The notes beneath the pieces were generated by a model, which was not told where the DNA came from, did no database searches, and saw only the letters and a list, made by a program, of their open reading frames with translations. DNA of 48,675 nucleotides from NCBI GenBank assembly GCA_041678605.1, contig JBAYNW010000014.1, positions 1-48,675 on the forward strand, written 5' to 3'. Source of the DNA: JBAYNW01 sp041678605 (lineage in GTDB: Bacteria > Cyanobacteriota > Vampirovibrionia > Gastranaerophilales > Gastranaerophilaceae). Position numbers and translations under genes: made by a program. Positions 8,122-15,262 of the stretch are shown piece by piece (within the stretch, counting starts at the first letter, position 1; each line of letters begins with the position of its first letter).

Positions 8122-8949
8122 ATGGCATTATTTAAAAAATTAATAATATTTTCCTTAGCAATTATGACTTTATTATCGTTTAATGTTGTTGAAGCTAAAG
8201 AATCAAAAATGCAAATTCAAACTATTGATTATGCTTCCGACTTACGTGCAGATTTATTTAGTAAAACCTCGAAAAAACAGATTCCTGCTATAATTTTAAT
8301 TCATGGAGGTTATTGGTCCGCGGGTAATCGTAAAGAATTGTCTGATTTTGCTACTAAATTAGCTGGCAATGGATATTTAGCAATGACAATAGATTATCAT
8401 TTGCTTCCAAAATATAAGCAAGGAAGACAAGTCGAAGATGTAACAGAAGCAATATGGTGGTTACGAGAAAATAGTAAAAGATTAGGGGTTAATTCATCCA
8501 AAATTGGAGTTGTTGGTATTTCTTCAGGTGGGTATTTAGTTGCTTGGGCAGCAACGCATGACAAAATTAGTGCAAAAGGATCACATAGTCGTCCAAATGC
8601 TGCTGTATGTCTTTGTGGACCATGGGATTTATCGCCTGCTGCGGAAAAAGAAATTTCACCAGATTCTATTAAATTAATTGAGTCATTTTGTGCTGGAGAA
8701 GACCGGAAACTAGCATCTCCTCAATATGCAATATCATCTTCTGTTCCTCCTATTTTACTGATTCATGGTGATGATGATAAAATAGTTCCTGTATCACAAT
8801 CCATAAATGCATATAAGCAACTCAAATCTGAGCATTGTAATTGTAAATTAGTTATTGTTCATAAAGACGACCATATTTTCCCGAACACTCCAAGCTATTT
8901 TAATGCTATGAATAAATCTATTAAATTTTTGGACAAGGTTTTAAAATAA
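8122..8949 (+). CDS. Secreted alpha/beta-hydrolase (esterase/lipase-like)
   Basis: A 275-residue protein with a signal peptide (KKLIIFSLAIMTLLSF, cleavage predicted near VVEA-KE). The hydrolase fold shows the oxyanion HGGYW (about 61-65), the nucleophile elbow GISSGG with Ser near 135, the acid in HGDDDKIVP (about 216-224) and the catalytic His in KDDHIF (about 251). This matches the BD-FAE/carboxylesterase group, which removes acyl groups from sugars or small esters. I choose ATG 8122, preceded by AGAGG and starting the signal peptide directly; an upstream in-frame ATG at 8062 would bury it. The substrate is not deducible. Confidence 0.88.
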   Translation: MALFKKLIIFSLAIMTLLSFNVVEAKESKMQIQTIDYASDLRADLFSKTSKKQIPAIILIHGGYWSAGNRKELSDFATKLAGNGYLAMTIDYHLLPKYKQGRQVEDVTEAIWWLRENSKRLGVNSSKIGVVGISSGGYLVAWAATHDKISAKGSHSRPNAAVCLCGPWDLSPAAEKEISPDSIKLIESFCAGEDRKLASPQYAISSSVPPILLIHGDDDKIVPVSQSINAYKQLKSEHCNCKLVIVHKDDHIFPNTPSYFNAMNKSIKFLDKVLK

Positions 8950-9017
8950 TAGTAAGCAGGGTGCAATTTTTTACACAAGGTTAAAAACATTTACCCCCAC
9001 CCTTATCAGGTCCTCTC

Positions 9018-9042
9018 GAAAAACGATACTTAATCGTTTTTC
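9018..9042. terminator. Bidirectional hairpin
   Basis: GAAAAACGAT, loop ACTTA, ATCGTTTTTC: perfect 10-nt arms with T/A tails inside the arms. Possible terminator for the hydrolase transcript. Confidence 0.45.
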
Positions 9043-9124
9043 TCGGCAGAGTGCTCATACGCCACGTACTGATACCAAAAGCACGCCTAGCAAGGGGAAA
9101 GTCTTTGATTGGGTATAAAATAAT

Positions 9125-9168
9125 CCCAAATAAAAAGACTAAACCTAAGTTTAGTCTTTTTATTTGGG
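9125..9168. terminator. Strong bidirectional terminator beside the tRNA remnant
   Basis: Perfect 20-nt arms starting CCCAAATAAAAAGACTAAAC with loop CTAA; the arms contain the A/T runs that become U-tracts in either direction. On the minus strand it directly follows the tRNA 3' end, so it was probably that tRNA gene's terminator. Confidence 0.75.
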
Positions 9169-9189
9169 CCATCCTGGACTCGAACCCGA
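9165..9189 (-). other. Partial tRNA 3' end; probable attachment-site remnant
   Basis: On the minus strand the sequence reads TTCGAGT (T-loop), CCAGG (3' T-stem), ATGGCCC (3' acceptor strand), then A as discriminator. Everything 5' of the T-loop is missing: the T-stem 5' strand TCGGG pairs imperfectly with CCAGG and no anticodon arm follows. A minus-strand tRNA cut this way is the expected left junction when an element enters the tRNA 3' end; the intact tRNA would be at the right junction, beyond the window. GGGCCAT/ATGGCCC acceptor stems occur in some tRNA-Ile genes, but identity is not established. Confidence 0.6.
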
Positions 9190-9291
9190 AATTTAAGCAT
9201 TTTTTCTGTTGAATAAAACTATAAAAATGTTGATTATTCTTGGACTCTTAAGATATATTCAACACAGTTAAATTTTAATAAATTAACTGCT

Positions 9292-9316
9292 CATTACACA
9301 ACTATTACACAAAAAT
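9292..9316. repeat. Direct repeat shared with the integrase 3' flank (left copy)
   Basis: CATTACACAACTATTACACA followed by AAAAT matches 13191-13214 with one substitution and one extra A. The right copy follows the stop codon of the integrase stub, so this copy probably marks another element end or a deleted integrase. Confidence 0.5.
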
Positions 9317-9679
9317 ATTAGATGATTTTACCAGAGGTTATTCAGATAAATTCAGATAAACTTTTGTGGCTTATTTAATATATTTTATAATAAAATAAAA
9401 GAAAGTTAATCAGAATAAAATCTGTAAAAACCAATAAAATAAGATATTTACACTATATTGCAACAAAAAACTAATTAAAAATTATAAAGGTGAATTTTTT
9501 GATAACAAATAACAAAGATGCCAAGATATAATCTATGATTTAAATACAGAGGTGTTATTTGTTAAGTAGAGAAATATTAAACTGCTTTACAAGTGAAAAA
9601 TTAAAATCAGACTAAATTTAAACGCAATTTTTTTCATGTTCGGGTTTTATATTATTGTGTAGAAAATCAGGACATTATA

Positions 9680-10216
9680 ATGTTAGTTCAATTAAGAAAC
9701 AATTACAGACAGCAAACATATACAAAACCATCCTTTACAAGCTTAGCTACTGAACTTAAGAATTTTAAAAAAGTGGATGATTGTTTGTGGCGTGGTGCAA
9801 AACCAACCATTCAACAATTGCAAGAATTAAAGCGACAAGGTGTTAGAACCGTTATTAGTTTTAGAACAGGTTATCAAGGCAATGAATTTGATGAAGCACA
9901 GGTTGTGAAAAACTTGGGGATGAATTATGTTCACCTTCCTTTTATTTCATGGAACAATCCATCAACAGAATATATTGACAAATTTTTTGGTACAATGGAA
10001 AAAGCAAAGGTAAATAAAGAAAAAGTATTTATACATTGCACTCACGGCAAAGACAGAACAGGACTTTTTTCAGCTATGTATAAATTGAAATACGGATTAG
10101 ATAATGTAGATAATTGTATCAGCGAGATGTTTCAATTCGGTCATGATGCAAAAGAAAATCCTAATTTAATACCATTTTTACGAAATTACGCAAATAACTT
10201 AACAAGGAGCAAATAA
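9680..10216 (+). CDS. Tyrosine/dual-specificity protein phosphatase-like protein
   Basis: A 178-residue Cx5R phosphatase. The P-loop is HCTHGKDRTG with nucleophile C120 and R126. Upstream are LWRGAKPTIQQL and GVRTVISFRTG, the entry strands seen in bacterial and plant-type DSPs of the Siw14/CC1 style. The usual general-acid loop position reads FISWNNPS with no obvious Asp, so activity is uncertain. It has a short basic N-terminus with SFTSLATEL but no signal peptide. First gene of a three-gene plus-strand operon; the next gene starts 1 nt after its stop. Substrate could be a phosphoprotein or inositol phosphate; not decidable. Confidence 0.82.
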   Translation: MLVQLRNNYRQQTYTKPSFTSLATELKNFKKVDDCLWRGAKPTIQQLQELKRQGVRTVISFRTGYQGNEFDEAQVVKNLGMNYVHLPFISWNNPSTEYIDKFFGTMEKAKVNKEKVFIHCTHGKDRTGLFSAMYKLKYGLDNVDNCISEMFQFGHDAKENPNLIPFLRNYANNLTRSK

Positions 10217-10230
10217 AATGAAAGTAAATT
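10192..10230 (+). repeat. 39-nt duplicated translation-initiation region, copy 1
   Basis: The end of the phosphatase gene, an AAGGAGC ribosome-binding site, ATG and the first codons (MKVN) are identical over 39 nt to 11337-11375. Confidence 0.8.
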
Positions 10231-11342
10231 TCATTTCAAACAATTTTAGTGTAAAGTCAAAACAAAATAACGATAATAACCTAAACACACATAAATCTTT
10301 AGCCCAAAATCCATTAAATAATAAAGCTCAAGATGTATTTGTAAAAAGCTCAAATGTTATTACGTTTACAGGATTTTTGGGGAGTTCTCAACCAAAAACT
10401 GCTTTTGAGATGCTAAATAAATTGGATATTTCACAAAGATTAAATAAATTTGGTTCTATATACCAAAAAGCAGAAAGCATAAAGGACATTGAATCGTTAA
10501 AAGATTTATTCAAGAGAATTTCAATGTTACATCCTGATGAGATGAATGATGGATATAATTTGGTATCAACTTCAAAAGCATATATGCCGAGTAGTCAGGA
10601 AAAATTAGAACTATTTAAAACATTAATTGGCAAAAATAGTTTTACTCCCGCAATTCCATATAACAAAGAAGCAAAAATCATTGATACTTTACTGGAATCA
10701 AGTGACAAAGAGTTTTTAGAAGAGGCAATCCCTCAATATGTTGATTACAAGCGAAACTTGCCTGCTGAAAAAGTTAAAAAATATCTTGATAAATTAATTT
10801 CTATAGATACAGAAAAGAAAAATACATCGATTATAGAGTTGGCAAATATTTATAAAAATAGAATACCGGAAAAAGAACAAGAACTTATTTCCTTGGCTGA
10901 GTCATCTTATGTAAAACTTCTTGAAGAATACGCAAATGCAGATAAATCATCTATGAAGGCCTTAGCAGGGTTCTTCTTCCAGCCAAATCTTTTTAGTAAA
11001 GAAAAATTGACCTATTATTCAAATAAATTTGCGGATGCTGGTATAATACCTGAAAAAATGTTAAGCTACGCTATAGCAAATAGAAATTCAAAAGGCGGAA
11101 TGCAACTTGTTGAAAAATGTATAAATAAAGATTTTAACCAATATTCTTACAGGCAACTTTTTACAAACGAATCTTTACATTCTGGATATGTTAATCATGT
11201 ATATGCTACAACAAGAGAAACCATAATTGACTTACTCGAAAAATTATCTCCAGAAAAAAGAGAAATCCTTGTAAAAAGTAATGCTCTTATTGAATTTGAA
11301 GTCCCTGTCGGAGAATTTTCTCAAAAATATCTAACAAAATAA
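10218..11342 (+). CDS. Uncharacterised protein with Asn-rich F-T-G leader
   Basis: A 374-residue protein. The first 47 residues are an Asn/Gln/Lys-rich, probably disordered leader (MKVNFISNNFSVKSKQNN) ending at ITFTGF (48-53). The remainder is helical and charged (IKDIESLKDLFKRISML, EKQELISLAESSYVKLLEEY), resembling an alpha-solenoid, without a recognised family. No signal peptide or membrane segment. RBS AAGGAGC lies 9 nt before ATG 10218. Middle gene of the cargo operon. The leader recurs almost verbatim in the next gene, so it is a transferable module and not part of the fold. Confidence 0.75.
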   Translation: MKVNFISNNFSVKSKQNNDNNLNTHKSLAQNPLNNKAQDVFVKSSNVITFTGFLGSSQPKTAFEMLNKLDISQRLNKFGSIYQKAESIKDIESLKDLFKRISMLHPDEMNDGYNLVSTSKAYMPSSQEKLELFKTLIGKNSFTPAIPYNKEAKIIDTLLESSDKEFLEEAIPQYVDYKRNLPAEKVKKYLDKLISIDTEKKNTSIIELANIYKNRIPEKEQELISLAESSYVKLLEEYANADKSSMKALAGFFFQPNLFSKEKLTYYSNKFADAGIIPEKMLSYAIANRNSKGGMQLVEKCINKDFNQYSYRQLFTNESLHSGYVNHVYATTRETIIDLLEKLSPEKREILVKSNALIEFEVPVGEFSQKYLTK

Positions 11343-11375
11343 CTTAACAAGGAGCAAATAAAATGAAAGTAAATT
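11337..11375 (+). repeat. 39-nt duplicated translation-initiation region, copy 2
   Basis: Identical to 10192-10230, including the TAA stop context of the upstream gene, the AAGGAGC ribosome-binding site and the first codons. Confidence 0.8.
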
Positions 11376-12799
11376 CTACATCAAATAATTTTAATATAAG
11401 AACCAAACAAAATAATTCTTCATCTCAAAATAATGAAATATTTGATAACAACCGTGAGACAAACTTAAACAATGACCCAAAAGCAACTTTGGGTAGAGTG
11501 GCTTTTAAGGGCAGTTTAAATAAAGGTGTTGAAAGTGCAGGGAGTTTTGTTAAAAAATTCTTACAAATTGATAACCCTATTGAGTCTGCAAAATTATTAA
11601 TGAATAGATACCCTGAATTGAGTTGGTTAACAGGTTCAGTAAATGCTACGCCTGAAGGTGTTGCAAAAGCTAGTAAATCGTTATCAGAAGCACTTTTTGG
11701 CAAGCAACATATCGAATTTGACAGAACATTAACAGGCATTGAAACATTGAAATCTGTTCTAAAAGGTGACTATGAAGGTTTTACTAAATGTCAAAATCCT
11801 GCCATTAAGCTAAATCCTGAAAACTTTGAACACTTGCAAGCATATACTCAAGCAGTTCTTCCAAAAGCAGAAGATGTTGATGCAATGATTGGTTATACAG
11901 TTATAAATGATTTAGGTAAAATAAAATCTGTTGTGAGTGATATATCGGCAAAAACTGGTATTCATTCAGTAGACCATGATGATGTTTTGCTATATGCATT
12001 AAAACATACTCCTGACGAAGTGCCAACCTTTAAAAGGCTCTCACAAGAGCATAAGGATACAATTGTTGAAAGTTTAGAACCTCAATTCAATATTGGACAA
12101 TTTTTACAAGCAGAAAATTTACCTGCTAATTTGTCAGGGTTAAAACAGCTTAGTCCAAAAGCTATGGATTATTATTTGACTCATGCTGTTTACGACATAG
12201 CAGGAGCAGCAGGACATGTAAATCCTGAAGGCTCTATGGTTATGACTAACCCTTTATATGAAGGCTTTAAACAAGGAATTAAATCAATCAAAGAATTATC
12301 AAATGGAAAATCAGAAGTAGCTGTTTACGATGGTTTTATGAAAGCAAAAGCAGATGCGTTACAAATGGCATTTAAAACTCCAAAAGATAAAGCTGTAGCA
12401 AAGTTAGCTGTTTTATCCCGTGCAGGAACACTTGAAGATGCAAGCACTGTGAAAAAGGCTTTTGATGCTTTACCTGCTGAACAAAGAGAAATTTTGACAG
12501 ACCATTTAAATAGAACAGGCGTTGATGATAAAGGAATACTTGTTTATTATGCTCCAGCATTTGTTCAAAACTTAAAAGGTGCGTTGAAAGAACAACCTGA
12601 ACAGGCATTAACAAAAGGATTTTCAATATTAGCGGATGTCTATAAAAAAGCTGATGCAATGACAGATAAGTCAAAGGGAGTATTTACGGTTTTAATTTCA
12701 GATGTTGCAAGAGTTGCAAAAGAAAATCCATCTCAATTGACGGCTGAAAGAATTGCATTAAAGCCTGTTGGTGAAAACGCAGAAGCTATTGTCGGATAA
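11363..12799 (+). CDS. Uncharacterised protein with Asn-rich F-K-G leader
   Basis: A 478-residue protein sharing its leader with the preceding gene (MKVNSTSNNFNIRTKQNN) and ending it with VAFKGSL (46-52). The body is mostly alpha-helical with repeated phrases such as LTKGFSILADVYKKADAM and EVPTFKRLSQEHKDTIVESL. No enzyme motif, signal peptide or transmembrane helix. After the shared leader the two proteins diverge completely, as in modular effector families. Last gene of the cargo operon; ends at TAA 12799 before a long gap. Confidence 0.75.
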   Translation: MKVNSTSNNFNIRTKQNNSSSQNNEIFDNNRETNLNNDPKATLGRVAFKGSLNKGVESAGSFVKKFLQIDNPIESAKLLMNRYPELSWLTGSVNATPEGVAKASKSLSEALFGKQHIEFDRTLTGIETLKSVLKGDYEGFTKCQNPAIKLNPENFEHLQAYTQAVLPKAEDVDAMIGYTVINDLGKIKSVVSDISAKTGIHSVDHDDVLLYALKHTPDEVPTFKRLSQEHKDTIVESLEPQFNIGQFLQAENLPANLSGLKQLSPKAMDYYLTHAVYDIAGAAGHVNPEGSMVMTNPLYEGFKQGIKSIKELSNGKSEVAVYDGFMKAKADALQMAFKTPKDKAVAKLAVLSRAGTLEDASTVKKAFDALPAEQREILTDHLNRTGVDDKGILVYYAPAFVQNLKGALKEQPEQALTKGFSILADVYKKADAMTDKSKGVFTVLISDVARVAKENPSQLTAERIALKPVGENAEAIVG

Positions 12800-13060
12800 A
12801 ATTTATTTATCATTTTAAATACTTAAAAAATTAAAAATCCCATGTGATTCACCAAAAAAAATGTCCAAGTTTTAAAGTTTAATATTCATAATATAAAGGG
12901 GCATCATTTTTTTTGTGGTGAATGACTTTAACAACTTTAAAATCGTTATTTACAAAGGGTTTACGACCATAAATATTTGGTTTATTATAATAAAAATGGT
13001 TAAAAATTGAGTTATCTCTCTTTTTTAGCCGTTTTGTGCTACATTTTTGAGTTTACTCAA
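12800..13060. other. A/T-rich gap with inverted repeat
   Basis: No gene supported. An imperfect inverted repeat, ATTCACCAAAAAAAATG (12847-12863) and CATTTTTTTTGTGGTGAAT (12905-12923), encloses about 41 bp. It could be a terminator for the cargo operon or the ends of a tiny degenerate element. Confidence 0.45.
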
Positions 13061-13186
13061 TTCAGATTGTATCAGATTAAGCGGAATAAAGGACATAGTG
13101 ATATTAAAACAACCATGAGATATGCTCACCCTGTACCTGAAAGAAAGTTGAAAGCTATTGAAGCCTTAGATAACTACGTTGAATGA
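13061..13186 (+). pseudogene. C-terminal stub of a tyrosine integrase
   Basis: Translated from 13061 in frame, the DNA reads LYQIKRNKGHSDIKTTMRYA followed by HPVPERKLKAIEALDNYVE and TGA. This is the classic tyrosine-recombinase end: GHSDIKTT supplies the third catalytic His and RYAHP the nucleophile Tyr. The upstream Arg and Lys catalytic regions are gone and there is no start codon or RBS. It is a truncated remnant, reading rightwards toward the prophage, and marks a former element boundary. Confidence 0.85.
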
Positions 13187-13190
13187 CATT

Positions 13191-13214
13191 CATTACACAA
13201 ATATTACACAAAAT
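13191..13214. repeat. Direct repeat shared with 9292-9316 (right copy)
   Basis: CATTACACAAATATTACACA followed by AAAT, just after the integrase stop codon. Confidence 0.5.
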
Positions 13215-13217
13215 AAA

Positions 13218-13255
13218 AAAGCTAGACTTGGGAAACCCTGTCTAGCTTTATTTTT
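13218..13255 (+). terminator. Integrase-stub terminator
   Basis: AAAGCTAGAC (13218-13227) and GTCTAGCTTT (13240-13249) are perfect arms around a 12-nt loop, followed by ATTTTTAAT. Good Rho-independent terminator. Confidence 0.75.
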
Positions 13256-13262
13256 AATAACT

Positions 13263-13373
13263 GGGCTGAACTTGCCATTAATAGAACTTTTTGCAAAAGA
13301 TTTAATAGCAAATGTTGACAATTATGATAATGTAATTTTATTTACGGCCATTGATGAATTGCTTATAGCTTGA
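13263..13373 (+). pseudogene. Possible C-terminal fragment of an unknown protein
   Basis: The frame ending at TGA 13371-13373 reads LPLIELFAKDLIANVDNYDN, then VILFTAIDELLIA. It has protein-like composition and codon use but no start codon with a ribosome-binding site, and it begins straight after the integrase terminator. It reads like the tail of a broken gene. Family unknown; a chance ORF cannot be excluded. Confidence 0.3.
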
Positions 13374-13383
13374 TTTTTTGCAT

Positions 13384-13416
13384 AAAAAACCCCGCTTTGA
13401 AATGTCCAAGGCGGGG
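13384..13416 (-). terminator. Second of two stacked minus-strand terminators
   Basis: GCGGGG/CCCCGC stem, with the minus strand ending in TTTTTTATGC. It is reached second by minus-strand transcription coming from the lysis genes. ATTTTTTGCATAAAAAA precedes both this and the next terminator. Confidence 0.65.
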
Positions 13417-13455
13417 TATAACGAAAAGGAGGTTTCCTTTATGAAAATTTTTTGC

Positions 13456-13485
13456 ATAAAAAAGGTCCTCAATAAATCGAGGACC
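13456..13485 (-). terminator. Late-operon terminator
   Basis: GGTCCTC, 8-nt loop, GAGGACC, then TTTTTT on the minus strand. It lies about 145 nt beyond the endolysin stop and probably ends late transcription of the prophage. Confidence 0.75.
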
Positions 13486-13630
13486 TGTACGCATTACTAA
13501 ATAATAGAGGAGAGAGACTTAAAAACTTAAATCTGAGCCATGCCAGATGCTCATTTTTAAATGTTAAATTGTTTTAGTGAGTCTTACATGGTTTAAATAA
13601 CAAAGCGTCTTAAAATCGATTTTGAGCGTT

Positions 13631-14056
13631 CTAAGATAAAAATAAAATTTTTTCTGCTTCTCGACGCTTCACAAGTCCGGGCAAAACTTTACCGCCGCCA
13701 TAAACCCATTTTTTAAATTCTGCGGGAACTTCATCAAATCTTCGGGCATTAAGCTTTCTTAACAAAGTTGAGCTTGAAAAATTGCCGTAGCCCACATTAT
13801 ATTCAAAACTTACAAGTGCATCGAATTGATTTTGAGTTAACGGCACCTTGACAAGCCTTGAAACATTATTTTCGTGGATAATAAGGTCTTGTTTAAGTAA
13901 AATTTCGGCGGTTGCTTGGTCTATTTTCATACCATACCTTGCCGTTCTCGTATGCCCATACCCAATAGTCCAAACTCCGGCAGGACATTTATAAGCTTCA
14001 AGCCTGCACCCTTCAAAATTTTTTATTAAATTAATTCCCTTTTGTGATATTTTCAT
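13631..14056 (-). CDS. Endolysin, GH24 (T4/P22-type lysozyme, SAR-less)
   Basis: A 141-residue muramidase cutting the MurNAc-GlcNAc bond at the end of infection. The GH24 catalytic spacing E-x8-C-x5-T is E15, C24, T30 (FEGCRLEAYKCPAGVWTIGYG), followed by the conserved QNQFDALVSFEYNVG and GLVKRREAEKILF. There is no N-terminal signal anchor, so release should need a holin. Start ATG 14056 lies 1 nt after the stop of the membrane-protein gene. Length is normal for phage GH24 enzymes. Last gene of the late operon. Confidence 0.95.
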   Translation of the reverse strand: MKISQKGINLIKNFEGCRLEAYKCPAGVWTIGYGHTRTARYGMKIDQATAEILLKQDLIIHENNVSRLVKVPLTQNQFDALVSFEYNVGYGNFSSSTLLRKLNARRFDEVPAEFKKWVYGGGKVLPGLVKRREAEKILFLS

Positions 14057-14057
14057 T

Positions 14058-14279
14058 TTATCCCCTGAATATTTGTATTAGGAAAGTAATAATAGAGCCT
14101 GCAACAACCCCTATGCCCGCGAAAATTCCGGTTATTCTATAACTGGCTTTATCACTTTTCTCTAAATCACTAACCCTTTGGCAAAGTCCGGGAACGCCAT
14201 TTCCTAAAACAGCCTGTTCTATACGGTCTATTTTTCTAGCCATTCCTACTAAGTCAAAATCTGCTTTTATCTCTGTCAT
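14058..14279 (-). CDS. Probable holin: coiled coil plus single membrane helix
   Basis: A 73-residue protein from ATG 14279 (a TTG at 14291 would add four residues). The N-terminal half is amphipathic (KIDRIEQAVLG, LCQRVSDLEKSDKASYR); the C-terminal 20 residues are a membrane helix (ITGIFAGIGVVAGSIITFLI) ending in basic FRG. The layout resembles XhlA-type and other phage accessory holins. It sits directly before the endolysin, the normal place for a holin. Family assignment is by topology and position only. Confidence 0.7.
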   Translation of the reverse strand: MTEIKADFDLVGMARKIDRIEQAVLGNGVPGLCQRVSDLEKSDKASYRITGIFAGIGVVAGSIITFLIQIFRG

Positions 14280-14280
14280 A

Positions 14281-14370
14281 TTACTTCTCAACCCTTTTCT
14301 TCTGTCTGCTCTTGCCCATAAATGGCGGTATTGGTGCGGTTTTTATCGGTGTTACTTTCATTCTTTCCAT
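14281..14370 (-). CDS. 29-residue basic peptide ORF
   Basis: ATG 14370 to TAA 14281 reads MERMKVTPIKTAPIPPFMGK then SRQKKRVEK. The start lies inside the last codons of the DUF1353 gene and the stop 1 nt before the holin ATG, so it would be read by coupled translation. Proline-rich and strongly basic. Codon use and the close fit between two genes favour a real gene; it is below usual annotation cut-offs. Confidence 0.45.
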   Translation of the reverse strand: MERMKVTPIKTAPIPPFMGKSRQKKRVEK

Positions 14371-14813
14371 CCCCCAAAAAACTTTTGGAAATTGTCTACG
14401 GCATAAAACATGATATTTGCTTTAAAACTGCTAACATCTGAAGCGATTAAAAGTTCTTTAAAAATCAAAGAGCTCAAATAGCGGTCATTATCAATTAAAT
14501 AATGATTTTCGCAAAGCTTATCATGTACCATTGAAGCGAGCAAAAAAGCAGGGTGTGAAGGCGGTCCGATAATCCAACGGACACCGGGCGGTATTGTGGC
14601 ACCGTCCCATCTGTATCCCTTATTAAACAATAGGCAATATTGTTCAGCACCATAATAAAAATTAAAAAGAATATGCCTTTTGTTTAAAAACGGCTTCTCT
14701 TTAATAATTTCTTGCTCTTCCTTGCCGTAAATTTCCAAAGGTACCTGAACAGTAAGGCAAGGCTCAACATCTGAGGTTATTTTTAAAAAATTATTATTGC
14801 AATATGTAATCAT
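14358..14813 (-). CDS. DUF1353 family phage protein
   Basis: A 151-residue protein with the DUF1353 signature: GYRWDGATIPPGVRWIIGPP, then HPAFLLASMVHDKLCEN, and a C-terminal helical part (NIMFYAVDNFQKFFGGW). The WDGAT and HDxLC motifs are the conserved, possibly metal- or ligand-binding core. The family is common in phage lysis or tail-end regions and its molecular function is unknown. It overlaps the 29-residue ORF. Confidence 0.85.
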   Translation of the reverse strand: MITYCNNNFLKITSDVEPCLTVQVPLEIYGKEEQEIIKEKPFLNKRHILFNFYYGAEQYCLLFNKGYRWDGATIPPGVRWIIGPPSHPAFLLASMVHDKLCENHYLIDNDRYLSSLIFKELLIASDVSSFKANIMFYAVDNFQKFFGGWKE

Positions 14814-14821
14814 ATCACCGC

Positions 14822-15175
14822 CTATTTTGTTTCTTCTGCCGCCAATTCTGCATTTAATTTATTGCCGAAAGCTAATTCTCTTTTGTTTATTTCGGCAAAG
14901 GCCGTGTCAAACATCGGGTCAAGTTGAGCCGACGTAAGTGTTACGCTTCCGCTTGTCATGCTTGAAACTCCGGCGATAATAGCCGCTTTCAACAATGCTG
15001 AAATTGCTTCGTCGTCTTTTGTCGTACTGCCTAAAGCAATAGAAACTTTTGCAACGGCTTTTTTGCACAGTTTTTTAATCTTTGGCAAATCCGTTTGTAT
15101 ATCATCCTTAAGGCTATCCAGAATGTCGTCAACTTTGACAACGGCTGCTTTTGCTGTGTTTAAAATCTTTCCCAT
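14822..15175 (-). CDS. Uncharacterised phage protein of the lysis region
   Basis: A 117-residue, mostly helical protein. It has a lysine-rich start (KILNTAKAAVVKVDDILDSL), a central helix with small residues (AISALLKAAIIAGVSSMTSG) that is amphipathic and probably not transmembrane, and a charged tail. The ribosome-binding site AAGAAAGGAAAA precedes ATG 15175. It lies 8 nt upstream of the DUF1353 gene. No family recognised. Confidence 0.65.
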   Translation of the reverse strand: MGKILNTAKAAVVKVDDILDSLKDDIQTDLPKIKKLCKKAVAKVSIALGSTTKDDEAISALLKAAIIAGVSSMTSGSVTLTSAQLDPMFDTAFAEINKRELAFGNKLNAELAAEETK

Positions 15176-15190
15176 AATTATTTTCCTTTC

Positions 15191-15262
15191 TTAAAATTTA
15201 AATTGTAAGAAAAATGCGAATCCCACAAAAATCATTTTTAAATTAGTTGTAAGCCAAAGCAT
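15191..15262 (-). CDS. 23-residue hydrophobic membrane peptide ORF
   Basis: ATG 15262 follows immediately after the TAG of the 48-residue ORF (TAGATG), allowing direct reinitiation; the gpW-portal junction in this phage uses the same TAGATG. The peptide MLWLTTNLKMIFVGFAFFLQ plus FKF is one hydrophobic helix with basic residues. It lies in the lysis region and could be a small pinholin-like or accessory membrane peptide. Size makes it easy to miss; expression is unproven. Confidence 0.4.
   Translation of the reverse strand: MLWLTTNLKMIFVGFAFFLQFKF

Larger units (their letters stand above)
8950..9679. other. Long non-coding junction at the element's left end
   Basis: About 730 bp with no supported gene. 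In order it holds a CCTTATCAGGTCCTCTC repeat fragment (about 9001), a hairpin (9018-9042), the perfect terminator (9125-9168) abutting a tRNA 3' fragment, a 25-nt sequence also found behind the integrase stub (9292-9316), the tandem phrase TTCAGATAAA, and a 12-bp-arm inverted repeat (9503-9514 with 9553-9564). The right half is extremely A/T-rich. Confidence 0.6.

Noticed and set aside
9165..9189. Complete tRNA gene
   Set aside because: Only the T-loop and 3' acceptor strand exist; the anticodon arm and 5' acceptor strand are missing.
9541..9610. Short TTG-started peptide after an AGAGG in the gap
   Set aside because: Eighteen codons, non-ATG start and overlap with an inverted repeat; no independent support.
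13441..13500. 19-codon ORF behind a very good AGGAGG
   Set aside because: It lies within and between the stacked minus-strand terminators, and its second half is the GGTCCTC hairpin; AAAGGAGGTTTCCTTT is itself a small palindrome. Too little support for a gene.
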